Shown: positions 7,981-21,137, counted from the first letter of the stretch. The stretch: DNA of 64,000 nt from CAVWXT01 sp963759115 (GCA_963759115.1 CAVWXT010000005.1:2356001-2420000); one strand, 5' to 3'. Notes: a model not told the origin generated them from the letters alone. A program made the numbers and translations.

Positions 7981-10954
7981 TCAACCCTTCTGAATACGCC
8001 GCTCCCGCGTGGCATCGCGCAGCGATTCGGGCCGGCCGGGTTTCTCGGCGGCGGCGTCGGGCGGCAGCGGCGGCAGCCGGCCGGCCCGAAAGCCGGGCGT
8101 CCCGCCCACCGGCGCGTCTTCGAGAGTATAATCGGCCGGGACCTGGGCGTGCAACGGCCGCCCGGCGTCCGGCGGCTTCTTCCAGGTCAGCCGCTCGGTG
8201 CTCGGCTGGTTTTCGCGCGACGGCTCCCAATATCGCTTCCAAGCCTCAAAGTTCATCACGTCCGGCGGGGTCTCGAAATCGCCGTTCCGCACCGTCCAGA
8301 ACGTGTCGACGTCCTCGTAGTAGTTGTGATCGCCGGCCCAAATGAATCGCTGGCGGGGGTTGTCGGCGGCGGATGTCCCGTCTTGCTCGATCAGCGGCAC
8401 GCCGGGGGCCGCCAAGAGGATGCTATCGCTGCACGTGAACTGCACCGTCAGTTGAAACGGGGCCGACGAGGCGCTGGTCAGCCGGCACAGGCCGCCGCGC
8501 ACCGCCGCCGTCACGTGCCGCAACTCGACGTGCAGCATCTCGTCCGGTTTGGGAACCGCCTGCACGCCGGGCGCGGAGAGCAGTTGCTCGGTCGTGGCCA
8601 GCAATCCGTTCTCCCAACGCAATTGGACCGGTTGCAGGTCCTCGACGCGGAGGAAAACGGCCTCGCCCCGCGCGATGCAGTCGACGAGTCCGACGGTGGC
8701 CAACGGCGTCGACGCCGGGGCGCTTCCCACGGCCGCCTCGGCGTCCGGCGCCGAGCGCGTGCGGAAGAAGGCCACGTCCTCATGATACGCAGACCGTTGG
8801 TCGGACTCGTTGAAAACCGTCAGCACGCATCGTTCGAGGCGAACCGCCTGCCCGCCCCAAGTCTCGAACAGCGACCAGTTGTCGGTCAGCACCTGCCGCG
8901 GCACGTGAAACTCCAACGCCAGATTGCTCAACGTCAACCGGCCGGCCGTGAGGCTGAACATGCTGCGCGGGTACTTGACGGGGTTGCCCTGGCTCGGGCT
9001 GAAGACGATCGCCGGATGATACCGTTCGCCGCCGCGAATGGTAAGCGCGAGGTTGGATATCTTCAGCGGCTGTTCTTTGTGCGGACCGTTGAATTGCAGT
9101 TCGATGACGTCGCCGTTGTGGGCAGCGGCACACGCCGCTCCGAGGGTTGAGAACACGTTCTCTCCGCCGGCCGATTCGCTGACGATCAACACGGGCCGCT
9201 TGGCCGGCGTTTCGCTTGACGCGGCGTTTTCAGCGGGGGCGTCTGGATGGTGCGGCCCGGCGATCGGTTGCGGAGGGGAATTGTCGGCGGGCGCGGCATT
9301 GCCGGCCGGCGTGGCGTCTCCCTCAGCCGCCGACAAGCCCCGTCGGCCCGGTTCGAGCCCCGCGTCGGTCCCGGCCGTCATCCCCGCGGCACTTTGCCCT
9401 GGGGGGCCCTCGCTCGGCTCTTCGGGGGCCGAATCGGAAGGCACGGCCATCAGATCGTCTGGATCGTCTGGCTCGCCAGCAGAGGCGGACGCCGGTTTCT
9501 GCTCGTCAGGCGTGCCGGCTTTGGCCCCGGGTTCGCTGCGATTGCCGGGCGGCTGCGTCGACGCGGCCGTTTGTGGCCCGCCGGGCGACGGTGCAGCCGT
9601 CGGCGACACGTGGCGACTCGTCCGTCGCGGCCGGCGGCACGGGCTGTGGGCTCGGCAGCGCGTCGGCGCCCTTGGCGACCTCGCGGGCCTTCGCCTTGCC
9701 GGCGCGGGGGCTCGCCGCCACTGTCCGATCATTCGCCAACCTCTCCAACGACGGCGGCCGCACGTCGTCCCGCCGGCCAGAGAATTCCAACAGCAACACG
9801 ATGCCGACCAAGGCCGCCACCGGCGCCATCCACGGCAGGTGCCGCCGAAAGAACGACACGGACGGCTCGCGCGGCACCAGCCAGATCCGGCTGGTCGGGC
9901 TCATGGGCCGCAAGCCGGTCTGCTCGGCCAAGGCCAGCAGGTCCGCCACCAGGTCGGCCGCGTTGGCATAGCGGTGTCGCGGGTCCTTGGCCATCATCTT
10001 CCGCAAGACGCGGCTCGACTCTTCCGGCAGCTCCGGCCGGAACTGGCGAACGTCGGGCGCCTGGTCGCCCTGGTGCTGGAGCAACTTCTGCAACACCGTT
10101 CCTTCCGGGAAGGGCGGCTGCCCGACGAGCATGAAGAACACCGTGCAGCCCAGCGAGTAGATGTCGCTGCGGATATCGGCGTTGCGGGGATCGCGGGCCT
10201 GTTCGGGCGAAATGTAGTCGAACGTGCCCAGCGTCACGCCGCTGGCCGTCAGGTCGGCGACGGCCGGATCGGGTTGCCGCACCCGCGCCAGCCCCATGTC
10301 GATCAGCTTCACCCGACCCTCCGGTGTGATCAGCACGTTCGAGGGCTTGATGTCGCGGTGGACCACCGCGCGGGCGTCGGCGTGGGCCAGGGCGTCGGCC
10401 ACCTGGAGCGTGAAGCTGATCACGTCGGCCAGGGGCAGCGGCCCGTTCTGCTCGACCAACCGGCGGACGTTCACGCCCTCGACGAACTCAAAGGCGATGT
10501 AGTGCAGCCCGCGGTCTTCGCCCACATAGTGGGCCCGCGCGATGTTGTCGTGGTCCAGGCGGGCCGCCGATTGGGCCTCGTTGTGGAACCGCTGCAGCGC
10601 GTCGGGGTCCAGCGCCTGCTCGGGCGGGAGGACCTTCAGAGCGACCGTGCGCCCCAGCCGGGTGTCGATGGCCCGAAAGACCCGTCCCATGCCGCCGCCG
10701 CCCACGTATTCGACCAGCTCGAAGTGCCCGAGTGTGTCGCCCGGCATCACGCGGCCTTCAAGGATGCGATGGCACGAGTCGGAAACGGCCGGCGCGGCAA
10801 TGGGCGGGCGATTGGAGACGATGGTCGGCTGGTCTTTCAAGAGTTTGACGGCCCGAGCGACCGACGAGCCGGTTCTCTGGGCGCGAACGCCACCCCCATC
10901 GTCGGAATTTGGCGACGATTGGACGCTCCCAGCATCTGGTGCGGTATCGCTCAT
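7981..10954 (-). CDS. Membrane-anchored Ser/Thr protein kinase with large C-terminal domain (one frameshift)
   Basis: The kinase domain is complete: glycine loop GGGGMGRVF, lysine in VALKVLPPE, HRDIKPSNVLI, DMG in place of DFG, and SPEQARDP. A single transmembrane helix follows (WMAPVAALVGIVLLLEF), then a low-complexity linker and a domain of about 330 residues that should lie outside the cytoplasm. The C-terminal domain resembles a right-handed beta-helix-like region also seen in the pseudokinase at 51048-53525. The frame shifts once near 9600, in the linker (GCCGGGCGACGG context). ATG 10954 (MSDTAPDAG) is preferred to a GTG at 10987, though neither has a strong ribosome binding site. A role in surface sensing is likely but unproven. 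Confidence 0.83.
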
Positions 10955-11436
10955 CAAGTCACTGCCGAGAAATCGATACCGCGGCACAGCCGCAGTCTAG
11001 CAACCCGTTTTCGACGCCGTGTACGCACAAACGGCGACCGCTATCTGATCCTTAGACGAATGCCTGACAGAGAGAAGTTCCACACGGGATCGAGCAGCCT
11101 TCATTGTAGCGGAAGCCGGGAGGAAGGTCAATTTGGCGTCGTGGCCGATCCGCGGCAGCGGATTTTGGACACGCGGCCGGGGCTACGGCCGAACGTAGGG
11201 CGGAACCGCCAAACGTAGGGTGGGCGAGCGGAGTGAAGTCCCACCAGCGGGGACAAGACGTGGGACAATACGGGGCCGGGGCTCATGGTTCGGCGGCTCG
11301 CCCGGACTTCCTCGATTTGGGGCGCGCATGGCCGCGCAGCGTGAATGCGAAGCAATAGATATGAGCCCCGACCCCAGTTGTCCATTCCCGCTTGTCCAGT
11401 TTTTCTCAAGCTATCGGGGCCGCCAGCAGCGTCGCT
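10955..11436. other. Intergenic stretch, no gene seen
   Basis: About 480 bases separate the start of the kinase gene from the 3' end of the membrane protein gene. It holds a short imperfect palindrome near 11216-11260 (GTAGGGTGGGCGAGCGGAGTG with an inverted partner) and no convincing reading frame, RNA gene or promoter. Confidence 0.5.
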
Positions 11437-12237
11437 TCAGTTGTCCGTCAAGTACCACGCCCGGAGCAGTACGCTCGCCGCAATGCAAATTGCCGTTGTT
11501 AGACAGAACACCAACTCCCCCTTCGGCCTTTTCCACTCCCAATATGGCAACGCGCACAGCATCGCGATGCTGAGGTATGCAAGACCGAGGCTCGCGGTGG
11601 AGACTGCCCACGCCCCTGGCTTGTACGTCATGAATCCATAACCTTCTGTGCGAAAGTTGTGAGTCTTGAGGAGGAACACCCCATAACCTACCCCAAACGA
11701 TAAGAAGGCCGTTATTGGAATCCAGAGGCCCAGATACCACGCCCGATGTTTTCGTAGGCTACGAAGAAGCCAGACCAGAAGTGGATCGACCAGCAAGAAA
11801 GCTACCACCAGGTTCACAGCAACAAAACTGGCGGGACTTTCGCTTATAAGGGCGTATTTGGCGGGTTGACGTTCCGCGATTTCTCTCGCATAGCCATCGT
11901 AGACAGTCAAGACACCCCCAATACTTCCAGGGTGCGTGGCAGACTTGTCGAACGCCCTGCCTGAATACAGCGGAACTCCGCAAACGATGACTTGTTCCCC
12001 CAAATAGAGAACACCGTGGTTGAGATCGTGATAGCAGGTGAACGTAACCCGTCGTCCAACGTACAGGCTTAGATCGTCCTTTTCCGTCAAGGCCACTACG
12101 ACAAAGGCGCGTTGGTAGCCAAGCCACCACCATCGCCCGACACCTAACAATGCCGCAAACAATGAGATGGCCATCACGAGCCGCCACCGCGACCACTGCC
12201 ATTTCTGCCTTTCTTGCTTCTGGGTTTGGTTTGCCAT
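11437..12237 (-). CDS. Hypothetical multi-pass membrane protein
   Basis: I do not recognise this 266-residue protein. It has about five hydrophobic segments: one near residues 20-37 (LVMAISLFAALLGVG), then near residues 140-160 (FVAVNLVVAFLLVDPLLVW), 172-190 (IPITAFLSFGVGYGVFLL), 212-232 and 243-260. A loop between the first two contains several conserved-looking Cys and Tyr residues (FTCYHDLNHGVLYLGEQVIVCGVPLY). Start ATG 12237 (MANQTQKQ). It is isolated, with non-coding sequence on both sides, and its base composition is lower in GC than the neighbouring genes. Confidence 0.6.
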   Translation of the reverse strand: MANQTQKQERQKWQWSRWRLVMAISLFAALLGVGRWWWLGYQRAFVVVALTEKDDLSLYVGRRVTFTCYHDLNHGVLYLGEQVIVCGVPLYSGRAFDKSATHPGSIGGVLTVYDGYAREIAERQPAKYALISESPASFVAVNLVVAFLLVDPLLVWLLRSLRKHRAWYLGLWIPITAFLSFGVGYGVFLLKTHNFRTEGYGFMTYKPGAWAVSTASLGLAYLSIAMLCALPYWEWKRPKGELVFCLTTAICIAASVLLRAWYLTDN

Positions 12238-12507
12238 TGTTTCGTCACCGTTGCAAGCTCGCCCGAATAGCAGGCGACTTTCGATGGCAATTATAACGGC
12301 GATAGTCGGGCCTTACACGACTTGGCCCCATGAGGATCCTGAGAATATGGACGGACAGAACGGGGGCGTGGACGAACAGAAGGGGCGAGGGGCTCATTTC
12401 TTCTCATTTTATGGCTGGCCGCGCAACGTGGATGCCAGGCTGCCCCATGCCTTCAGTGAACGCAGCACCCGTCGCCCCGACGCGAGCGTCCGATCGCTGC
12501 GATCCCG

Positions 12508-15500
12508 CTACGGATCGCGGCGGATGCCCGTCCCCAGCACGCGGCTCATCAGGTTGTCGGCCAAGGCGTCCAGGTCGTCCAACCCGGCGATGTGCCCGAG
12601 CTCGTGCTCCACGACGGTCAGCAGATCGATCCGATCGACGGCCCGCGGATCGACGGCCCGCAACGATCGGCTGCCGTCGGCGGCCGCGAATTCCTCGTCC
12701 TTAGCCGGCGTGGAATCGACGAACCAGCCGTGACCCGCCGCGTTGACGTCGAGGTAGATGCGATTGGCCGCGGGCATGGCCTGTCCCAGGTCCGCGCCCA
12801 CCAGGTCGGTGATGACGAACTGCACGTGGGCCAGTTTGTCGATGGTGGCGGCGTCCAAGCCGGTATTGGCCCATCGGGCGATGGCCTCGCTGACGATTGC
12901 CTGCAAATCGCTCTGCTTGAGGGAAGCGACGTTGGAGGCGGCCGCGACGATGCTGGCGGCCTGCAAGCCCAGCATCTGTCCATAGGAGGTCCCGCCCACG
13001 TGCCAGACCGCGGCGTCTTGCGATGGAAAGCCCATCCAGGAACTGTACGCGCCCTTCTTGACGACCCAGGCGCCACTTGTCCCGTGGCCAGGTTCTGCCA
13101 CAACACGTCGGAGGTACCGTCGGCGTTGAAATCTCCGACGGCGGCCGTCTTCCAAACGCTCGGGTCCGCCGCACTGACGGTTGCCCAGCGGCAGCCGGGG
13201 GCCGCGTTCTGCATGATCCACGCGCCCACTACGGAGGTCGACTGATTCTGCATCAACACATCCGCGGATCGGTCGCCGTTGAGGTCTGCGACGCCCGTCA
13301 CCCGCCACACCGCGGGATCGACGGCGCCGAAGCCCGCCCAGCGATTGTACGCGGCGTTCTTGACGATCCAAGCGCCCACGAGCCCCGTGGCCTGGTTCTG
13401 CCACAGCACGTCGGAGGTCTTGTCGCCGTTGAAGTCGCCGACGCCGGCCACCCGCCATACCTTGGGGTCAACGGTGCCCAAGCCCGCCCACGAACTCAGC
13501 GTGCTTCGCTTGATAATCCAGGCGCCCACCAGTCCGGTCGACTGGTTGTACCACAACACGTCCGAGGTCTTATCGCCGTTGAAGTCGCCAACCCCGGCCA
13601 GTCGCCAGGTGGAATCGGCCGAGCCAAGGTTCGGCGTGCCGGTGACCACGCCGTTCTTATTAACGAGCCACGCGACAACGCTTCCGGTGGATTGATTATG
13701 CCACAACACATCCGGCGTCCCGTCGCCATTGAAGTCGCCGATGCCGGCCACCTGCCACGCCGCCGGATCGACCACGCCAAGGGTCTGGGCGCCAAGGAGC
13801 CCGCCCGTCTTATTGACGAGCCAGAGGACGACGCTTCCGGTGGATTGATTGTGCCACAGCACGTCCGAAGTCCCGTCGCCGTTGAAGTCGGCCATCACGG
13901 CCACCCTCGTGTCGACGAGGACCGTGAACACTCCGGTCGTGCCGGCCGTTCCCACCGCCGTGTCGCTGGGCGTGATGCGGACCATCACGTTGGGATTGCT
14001 CGCACTGAGGACGTCGGCGCCGCTGGCCCATACGTACGTGTGCGACACGCCGGCGGGACTGGTGGCCAGGCCCGTCGTGCCGTCTCCGCCGGCGCCGGCC
14101 GTGGCCGTCTTCCAGGTGACGCCCCCGTCGGCGCTGCACTCGACCAGAATGCTGGAAACGTCCGAGCCGGGGTCGCTCAGGCGGTAGTTGATCGTCACGC
14201 TGCCACTCTGCGGACTCGGCGGCGTGCTCACCAACGCCGTCGGCGCCGAGTTGGCGTACATCACCGTGTTGTCCAGACTGGTGGAGGCCACGTTGGCATT
14301 GCCCGCCAAATCATGGGCCTTGCCCGCGGTGATGGTTGCCACCACCGTCCCGGCGTTTGTCATGCCGCTGACGGCCACGTTGTAGGTGGCGCCGCTGCCG
14401 GTGACCGTTCCCGCCAGCATGCCCGGCGCGGTGCCGCTGAAGGTCACGTCGCCGGCGGTAAAGTCGCTCACCGGCTCGCTGAAGATCACCGTGAAGTTGA
14501 TGGGCGAAGCGACCGTGGGATCGGCCTGGCCCGAGGCCTGGTTGATCGTCACGCTGGGCGGGGTCACGTCATAGACAACGCTGTTGTCGGTGCTGGAGGA
14601 GGCCGTGTTGGGATTCCCCGCCGCATCGTGGGCCTTGCCCGCGATAATCGTTGCCACCACCGTCCCGCTGCCCGTCATGCCGCTTACCGCCACGTTGTAG
14701 GTGGCGCCGCTGCCGGTGACGGTTCCCACCAGCATGCCCGGCGCGGTGCCGGTGAAGGTCACGTCGCCGGTCGTGAAGTCGCTCACCGTTTCGCTGAAGA
14801 TCACCGTGAAATTGATGGGCGACCCGTTCGTCGGGTCGGCCTGGACGGTCGCCTGATCAATGGTCACGGTCGGCGCGATGATGTCATAAGTGACGGTGTG
14901 GTCGGTACTGGTGGAGGCAAGATTTGCATTGCCTGCAGCATCATGGGCGATGCCCGCGGCAATGGTTGCGATCACCGTCCCGCTGCCGGTCATGCCGCTG
15001 ACCGCCACGTTGTAGGTGGCGCCGCTGCCGGTGACCGTTCCCATCAGCGTGCCCGGCGCCGTGCCGCTGAAGGTCACGTCGCCGGCGGCGAAGTCGCTGA
15101 CCGGTTCACTGAAGACCACCGTAAAATTGATCGGCGAAGCACCGGTCGGGTCGGCTTGCCCCGATGCCTGGTTGATGGTCACGGTCGGCGGGGTCACGTC
15201 GTACGTAACGGTGTGGTCCGTACTGGTGGAGCCAAGATTTGCGTTGCCCGCACTATCGTGGGCAATGCCCGCCGCGATGGTCGCCACGACCGTCCCGCTG
15301 CCGGTCATGCCGTTGACGGCCACGTTGTAGGTAGTGCCGCTGCCGGTGACCGTTCCCATCAGCGTGCCCGGCGCCGTGCCGCTGAAGGTCACGTCGCCGG
15401 CGGCGAAGTCGCTGACCGGTTCACTGAAGACCACCGTAAAATTGATCGGCGAAGCACCGGTCGGGTCGGCTTGCCCCGATGCCTGGTTGATGGTCACGGT

Positions 15501-18500
15501 CGGCGGGGTCACGTCGTACGTAACGGTGTGGTCCGTACTGGTAGAGCCCAAGTTGGGATCGCCGTCGGCGTCCTGGGCGACGCCCGCCGCGATGGTCGCC
15601 ACGACCGTCCCGCTGCCGGTCATGCCAGTGACCGCCACGTTGTAGGTGGCGCCGCTGCCGGTGACCGTTCCCACCAGCGTGCCCGGGGCCGTACCGCTAA
15701 AGGTCACGTCGCCGGTGGTGAAGCCGCTCACCGCTTCGCTGAAGACAACCGTGAAGTTGATCGGCGAGGCGTTCGTCGGGTCGGCTTGCCCCGTTGCCTG
15801 GTCGATGGTCACGGTGGGCGGGGTGAGGGTGTCGGTCACCGTGTTGTCGGTGCTGGTGGAGGCATCGTTAGGATTCCCCGCCGCATCGTGGGCCGTGCCC
15901 GCGGCTATGGTCGCAGTCACGGTGCCCGGACCGCTCATCCCGCTAACCGCCACGTTGTAGGTCGTTCCCGAGCCGGTCACCGCTACCACCAAGGTTCCCG
16001 GGGCCGTGCCGCTGAGGGTCACGTCGCCGGCGACAAAGTCGCCCACCGGCTCGCTGAAGACGACCGTGAAGTTGATCGGCGAGACATTCGTCGGGTCGGG
16101 CTGAGTGGCTGCCTGATCGATGGTGACCGTAGGCGGGGTGACGTCGTAGTTCACGCTGTTGTCGGTGCTGGTCGAAGCCAGGTTGGAATCGCCCGCCGCA
16201 TTGTGTGCCACGCCGGCGTTGATCTGCGCCACGATGGTCCCGCTGCCCGTCATGCCGCTGACCGCCACGTTGTAGGTGGTGCCGCTGCCGGTGACCGTTC
16301 CCACCAACGTGCCCGGGGCCGTGCCGCTGAGGGTCACGTCGCCGGTGTCGAAGTCGCTCACCGGCTCGTTGAAGACGACCGTGAAGTTGACGGGCGACGC
16401 ATTCGTCGGATCGGCTTGAGTGGACGCCTGGTTGATCGTCACTGCCGGCGGCCCGACCTGCACCGAGCTGTTGAGGAAGTACTCTCCGGTGGTGCCGCTG
16501 TTGGCCAAGACGTGGACGCGATAGACTCCCGCCGCCGGAGCGGTGTATTGGAGCGTCTGGTTCCGGCCGTCAACGGCGGTTACGCCGCTGGCGACGAGGG
16601 TCCCGGAGGGGTTGTAGAGTTCGATCTTCGGCATCAGGTTGTTGACGAACTCGCCCGCCCCATCGCCGGGCGTGCTGGTGGCCAGGCTCACGTGGCTCGA
16701 CGGGTTGTTCACGGTAATCGAATACCAGTCATCGACGTATGGCGACAACAACGTGGTGAAGGACAGGTTGTCGATGAGGAAAGCTCCCGCGGCGTTGCTG
16801 TTGAAGCTGATGACGGCACGGCTCACCGGCGTTGCCCCGTTGTAGACGAACTGGCCGGAAGCGAACAGGAAGCCGTTCGGATCAGTCGGGACGGTGAAGG
16901 TGCCGATGAGGATCGACGTCGCGGTGTACAGGGAGACGGTCGCCGCGTCCGGCACGGCCACCGTGCTGGAGACCGCCAGGCCGAACTGGAGCGCGGCCAC
17001 CGGCTGGGCGAGGTTCAGGGTCAGGACGCCGTCGGTGTACCCCTCGAGCCCCGGGTCCTGAGTGTAGGCCGTGACGCCCGGCCCGTAGTCGCCGTAGTAG
17101 GCCTCGCTGGACGCAAAGCCGCCGACCGTGTAGCCGAACGTGACTCCGCGGAAACTCAGCCCGTTGGCCGGCTGGAGGGGGAGCTCGTCGAAGGTCAACG
17201 TGGTGTGGGAGACCGTGGGCGTAACGGCGCCCAAGGCGCCTTGCGTGCCGTCGAGGCTCTGCGCCGCGGCCGATGTGTCGTTGGGTTCCGTATCGAAGGC
17301 GGCATTTCGCGTTACGACGAGGCTATAAGGGACGTCGCTGCCGCCCGTGACGCGGGCGTAGTACGTGCCGGCGGTGGCGAGGTGAAAGTTGCTGATGATT
17401 TGGCTGACGGTCGTCGAGCCGCCAACCCCTGTGGCGATCGCCGTTCCGCTGCTGTCGAGCAGTTCCACCCTGACGGTTTGTTCCGGGCTGAGGTTCGTGA
17501 CGGCCAACGAGTCGGTCTCGGCCGCTGCCACCGTAAAGGCGTAGTCATCCGGCAGGATCGACGGCGGCGCGAGTCGCAGGCTCTTGAGGGAGTCGATCAG
17601 CGAGGTCGGCCCGTTCTGATACATCAGCAGGTTGCGACTCGGCCCCTGAACGCCCACATTCTTGATGCCCGCGGTGGCAAAAGCGCCGTGGTCGTCAAAG
17701 CCGTAGTTGTGGCCGGTGACGAGGCTCTTGTAATTGAAGCGGACGGAGCCGTCGATGCCGAGCACCGCCTCGAAGGTGAGTCCGCCCGTCGTAGGATAAT
17801 CCCAGTAGAACGAGATGTCGTTCCACTGGATCACCAGGTGCGTGCTCGCCCCCGAGCCCAACACCTGATAGACAACCTTCGAGTCGGCCGCGCCGGCAAC
17901 GTACAGATCCTCCCAGAAGGGAGCGATCGCGGCCTGGAACGGCGAGTTGGTCAGGTCCGTATTCCAGTAGTCGGAATCGCCGTATCCGAAGGTGATCAGG
18001 CCATTGGTGCTCACGTACAGGTTGCTGTAGTTGTTGCCGTAGAACGAGAAGGTGAACCCGACGGGAATCTGCGTGGCAGCATCATCCACGTTCGAGAAAT
18101 TGATCGTGGTCCCCGTAGTGTGAATGTCTTCAAAAGCGTAGGGCACCGCGCTGGCCGTGTAATCCATCACGTCCGTTCGTCCGAGGAGGGCGCCGCGCAG
18201 CGCACTTGGCACGGCCCCCGCGGGAGCGACGAACGAACCGTCGATGTTTTGCGCCGTGGCGGTGGTGTTGTTAGTGCCGGCGGTCGTGCCTTCGAGTTCC
18301 TGACCCGCATTGAGGATGACCTGCACCGTGTAGTCGCCGATAGTGGCGCCTCCGCCGACAACGATCTTGTACGTGCCGGTAGTCGTGCCCACGGTGGGCG
18401 TCGCCTGAATCAGGGCGTTCTGGCCTGCCGCCGCCGCTGTCGCCGTGCCGATCACCGAATTGGTCGCGTCGAGCAACTGCACGGTGGGCTGCAATCCCGC

Positions 18501-20683
18501 CGTGGTCGGCGTCACCAGCACGGTAATCGTCTGGCCGGGATCGACGTTGAGCGTGAAGGCGTCGGTGTCGCCGGCCGGGTTGATGATGCCCGACGTGGTT
18601 TGGTCGTAGACCAGGGAACCCAACGGCGCCACGGGGGTTAGCGGCGCGGGGAACGCCACCGTGCCGACGTCCACGATGAAGCTGGCCGAATAGGCCGCGC
18701 CCGAGTTGCCAAACTGATCGGTGACGGCGCCGACGGGGATGCTGGCAGCGAGGGCCCCCTCCGCGGTGACGTCGATCGTAAACCGTGCGACTGTGTTGCC
18801 TGGCAACACCGAGGCGCCGGTGACGCGCGCCCCGAAATGCCGGAGAGAACCAGCGAATAGGTGGTCACCGAGGCCGGATCAACCGGCTCGTTGAACGTGA
18901 CGTCGTAGGTGAATGGTCCAGGCAGGGTCAGCACGCTGTTGGCAGGCGGCGTGGTCGCGGTCACCTGCAAGGTCACGATGTCGTAGCGAAACGTGCCATT
19001 GAACGTTTTGAGGGTGGAAGTCGGATCGCCGAGCTTGGCGACGGCGCCGGCGGTCATGACCATCGTTTGGAGGCCCTGCGTCGTCACTGGATTCGTACTG
19101 AAGGTGAACGTCGCCGTCATATCGTCCGGGCTAAGCGTGACGCCCGTCGCGGCGATCGAGTTGACCGTCAGGTCGCTGGGAGCGAGGCTGGCAGGGTCAA
19201 TGGCATTGGAAAAGGTGATTACGTAATTGGCCGGCGGCGTGGACACCACCGCGCCGATGGCCGGCGTGCTCGTGGTCACCCTCAGGGTGACGCCCGCCAG
19301 GTCGGGAATCAGCATCTCGGCCCGAGGGGTGCCGATGCCCGTAACCAAGTCATAGCCCACGCCGGCCGAGTATCCGTTGTAGCCGTCCGTGACGTCGTGG
19401 AAGTCGCTGGCATACTGGGCGCTGTGGTAGAGGCTGTACAGTGTCGGCAAGGTGTCGTTCAGGCCGTCGAGCGAGCGCAGGCCGTGATTGGCGCGGATTC
19501 CGTCGGCGATGGCGATGAGTCCGGCCCAGGCAGGGGAAGAGAAACTGGTGCCCCCGACCACGAGCCAAGGGGCCGCGCTTCCCTGCGAATAGGAGTCGTA
19601 CACGGCCACGCCGCTATTGGGGTCGGCATCGAATGAGATATCCGGGTTCGATCGCATGCCGTTCGGGCTGATGATGCTGCTGCCGTCATGGATCACGAGG
19701 CCCTGCTGATAGCCCGGCTGCGTCTCGTACACGCTGATGCCGCCGCCGCTGCCGCTCCAACCGCTCTCCGATCCATACACGCCCCCTGGGGCGGTCAAGG
19801 TGGTCCCCCCGACGCCCACGACGTTGGGCGAATAGGCCGGGTAGCCGCTGGGCTCGCCCCAGTCGCCCGTCGACGCCAGCCAGGTAATCCCGTGATCTAC
19901 GGGACTGTGGAAGACGGCGTCCAACCCAGTCATGCCGGCAAATTCCCCGCCGCCAAAACTCATCGACACGACCGAAGCCCCGGAGTGATCGCGGGCCCAC
20001 ACGCCAGCGCCGCTAAGGAGATTGTCGTAGGAGTTGTCGGTGGCCTCGATGAGGATGATCTTCGCCAACGGCGCGATCGCGTGCGCCCACTCGACGTCCA
20101 AGGCGATTTCCGTCCCCCAGCCTGTGTCGCCGGTAGGGTAATTCGTGCCGCCGTTCTGATCGACCTTGGTGAAGAAGTTGGCCGGTTCCGGTAATCCATA
20201 CTGCACGTCAAATTGGTGCAAGTCGCTGGCGAGGAACGCCGCATCCTGGTTCACGTTCGCATTGCCGTTGCGGCTGACGAACATGGGGTTGTCGTACGCG
20301 TCGATGATGGCGATCGTCACTCCAGCGCCTTGCTGAAGGCTCCCGCCATCCAGAATCTGGTCGATCCCGTACGCCTGCTTGATCTGCGACGGGTTGAAAG
20401 CGAACGACGGCGGCGATGCGAAGTCGGCGGGGGTGGCGGATGACCCGGAATTGAAGAGTACGTAGGTAGGGTGCGCGAAGGGACCAGCGTCACTCGCATG
20501 AGGGTTGGTCGACTTGCTGAGGTCCATCGACGTGGGAAGCACGGAGAGCAGCGAACGGTCTTCCAACGGCTCGAAACGCAATCGGGTTTGGTAGATTGCG
20601 CGGGCGCTCTGACGGCGACGTCGCTCGCCCGACCATTTGACATGCTCCCGTCGAATACGTTGGCGAATCCCTAATGCGACCAT
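12508..20683 (-). CDS. Giant secreted sedolisin / Ig-like repeat / FG-GAP / HExxH protein (two frameshifts)
   Basis: This gene covers about 2,700 codons. The start at ATG 20683 (MVALGIRQ) has an AGGAG ribosome site six bases upstream. The N-terminus carries the planctomycete export motif RLRFEPLEDRSLLSV. Next is an S53 (sedolisin) protease domain with TEIALD (Glu and Asp), STGDWG and GGTSFSSPAW (Ser). Then come Big-type domains, pre-peptidase-like segments, seven Ig-like repeats of about 104 residues (14250-16440) and about six FG-GAP-like repeats (DFNGDGTSDVLWHNQ). The C-terminus holds a zinc-protease-like HELGHIAGLDD. The frame changes near 18825 and near 13075, each by one base. All three frames carry contiguous homologous domains, so one gene is likely. 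A surface or secreted adhesin-protease is inferred. Confidence 0.82.
14250..16440 (-). repeat. Seven tandem coding repeats of about 312-315 bp
   Basis: The repeats encode Ig-like units starting PPTVTIDQA and ending STSTDNTVTYD. Two neighbouring units are identical for roughly 200 bases (around 15030-15227 and 15345-15542, offset 315), which points to recent duplication or gene conversion. Confidence 0.88.
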
Positions 20684-21137
20684 GGTTGACTCCTGCGCTT
20701 CTGGCACGGTCTTCGGGCGGAACGACGAGATGTCCCTCGCTGCAACAGGCTGCACCTCCGTCTCACGAGGAATCCATTTGACCCCGCGAGACACCCGTCT
20801 GACCCGTGCCGATGGGCTGTGAACGTGTGTGGTTTGGTTGGCGAAATCGGACCGCAAGCAGCGCGCCGAATCGCGACGGCTACCGACAATGAGCGGCTAA
20901 AACCTAGTCCGTTATAGCGGCATCCGTGGGTGCGCGTCAATCGTTTCGCAGAGTTAACGTCCTCGACCGCGATTAGCTAACTCTATTGAGGGAGAAAATG
21001 CCGATTGCGTTGGCACAAAAGGAGGGGGAGACGGCATGAAGTCGGGAAATCGAGGCCGGCCGCGGCCGTTGCCGCAAGTGCGCAGCCAGCCAATAGAAAA
21101 GACCCGCTGACAACGGCTGTCAACGGGTCTGGTGAAG
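20684..21137. other. Promoter region of the giant gene and old tRNA 3' flank
   Basis: No gene is seen. The strand-minus promoter of the giant gene must lie here but no clear -35/-10 pair stands out. The end at 21100-21130 is a terminator-like hairpin listed separately. Confidence 0.45.
21100..21130 (-). terminator. Original terminator of tRNA-Ala, now displaced
   Basis: On the minus strand AGACCCGTTGACA pairs with TGTCAGCGGGTCT and is followed by TTTTCTATT. It sits just beyond the partial tRNA copy at 21138-21179, where the tRNA ended before the element inserted. Confidence 0.6.

Noticed and set aside
9038..11218. Long plus-strand frame opposite the kinase gene
   Set aside because: The minus strand has clear kinase motifs; the plus strand has none.
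14250..16440. CRISPR-like array
   Set aside because: The regular 312-315-bp repeats are coding Ig-like domains, with no short repeat-spacer pattern. No CRISPR was seen in the window.
13077..18641. Very long open frame opposite the giant gene
   Set aside because: It is a mirror of a repetitive high-GC gene; it lacks domain similarity and shows Arg/His-rich composition.
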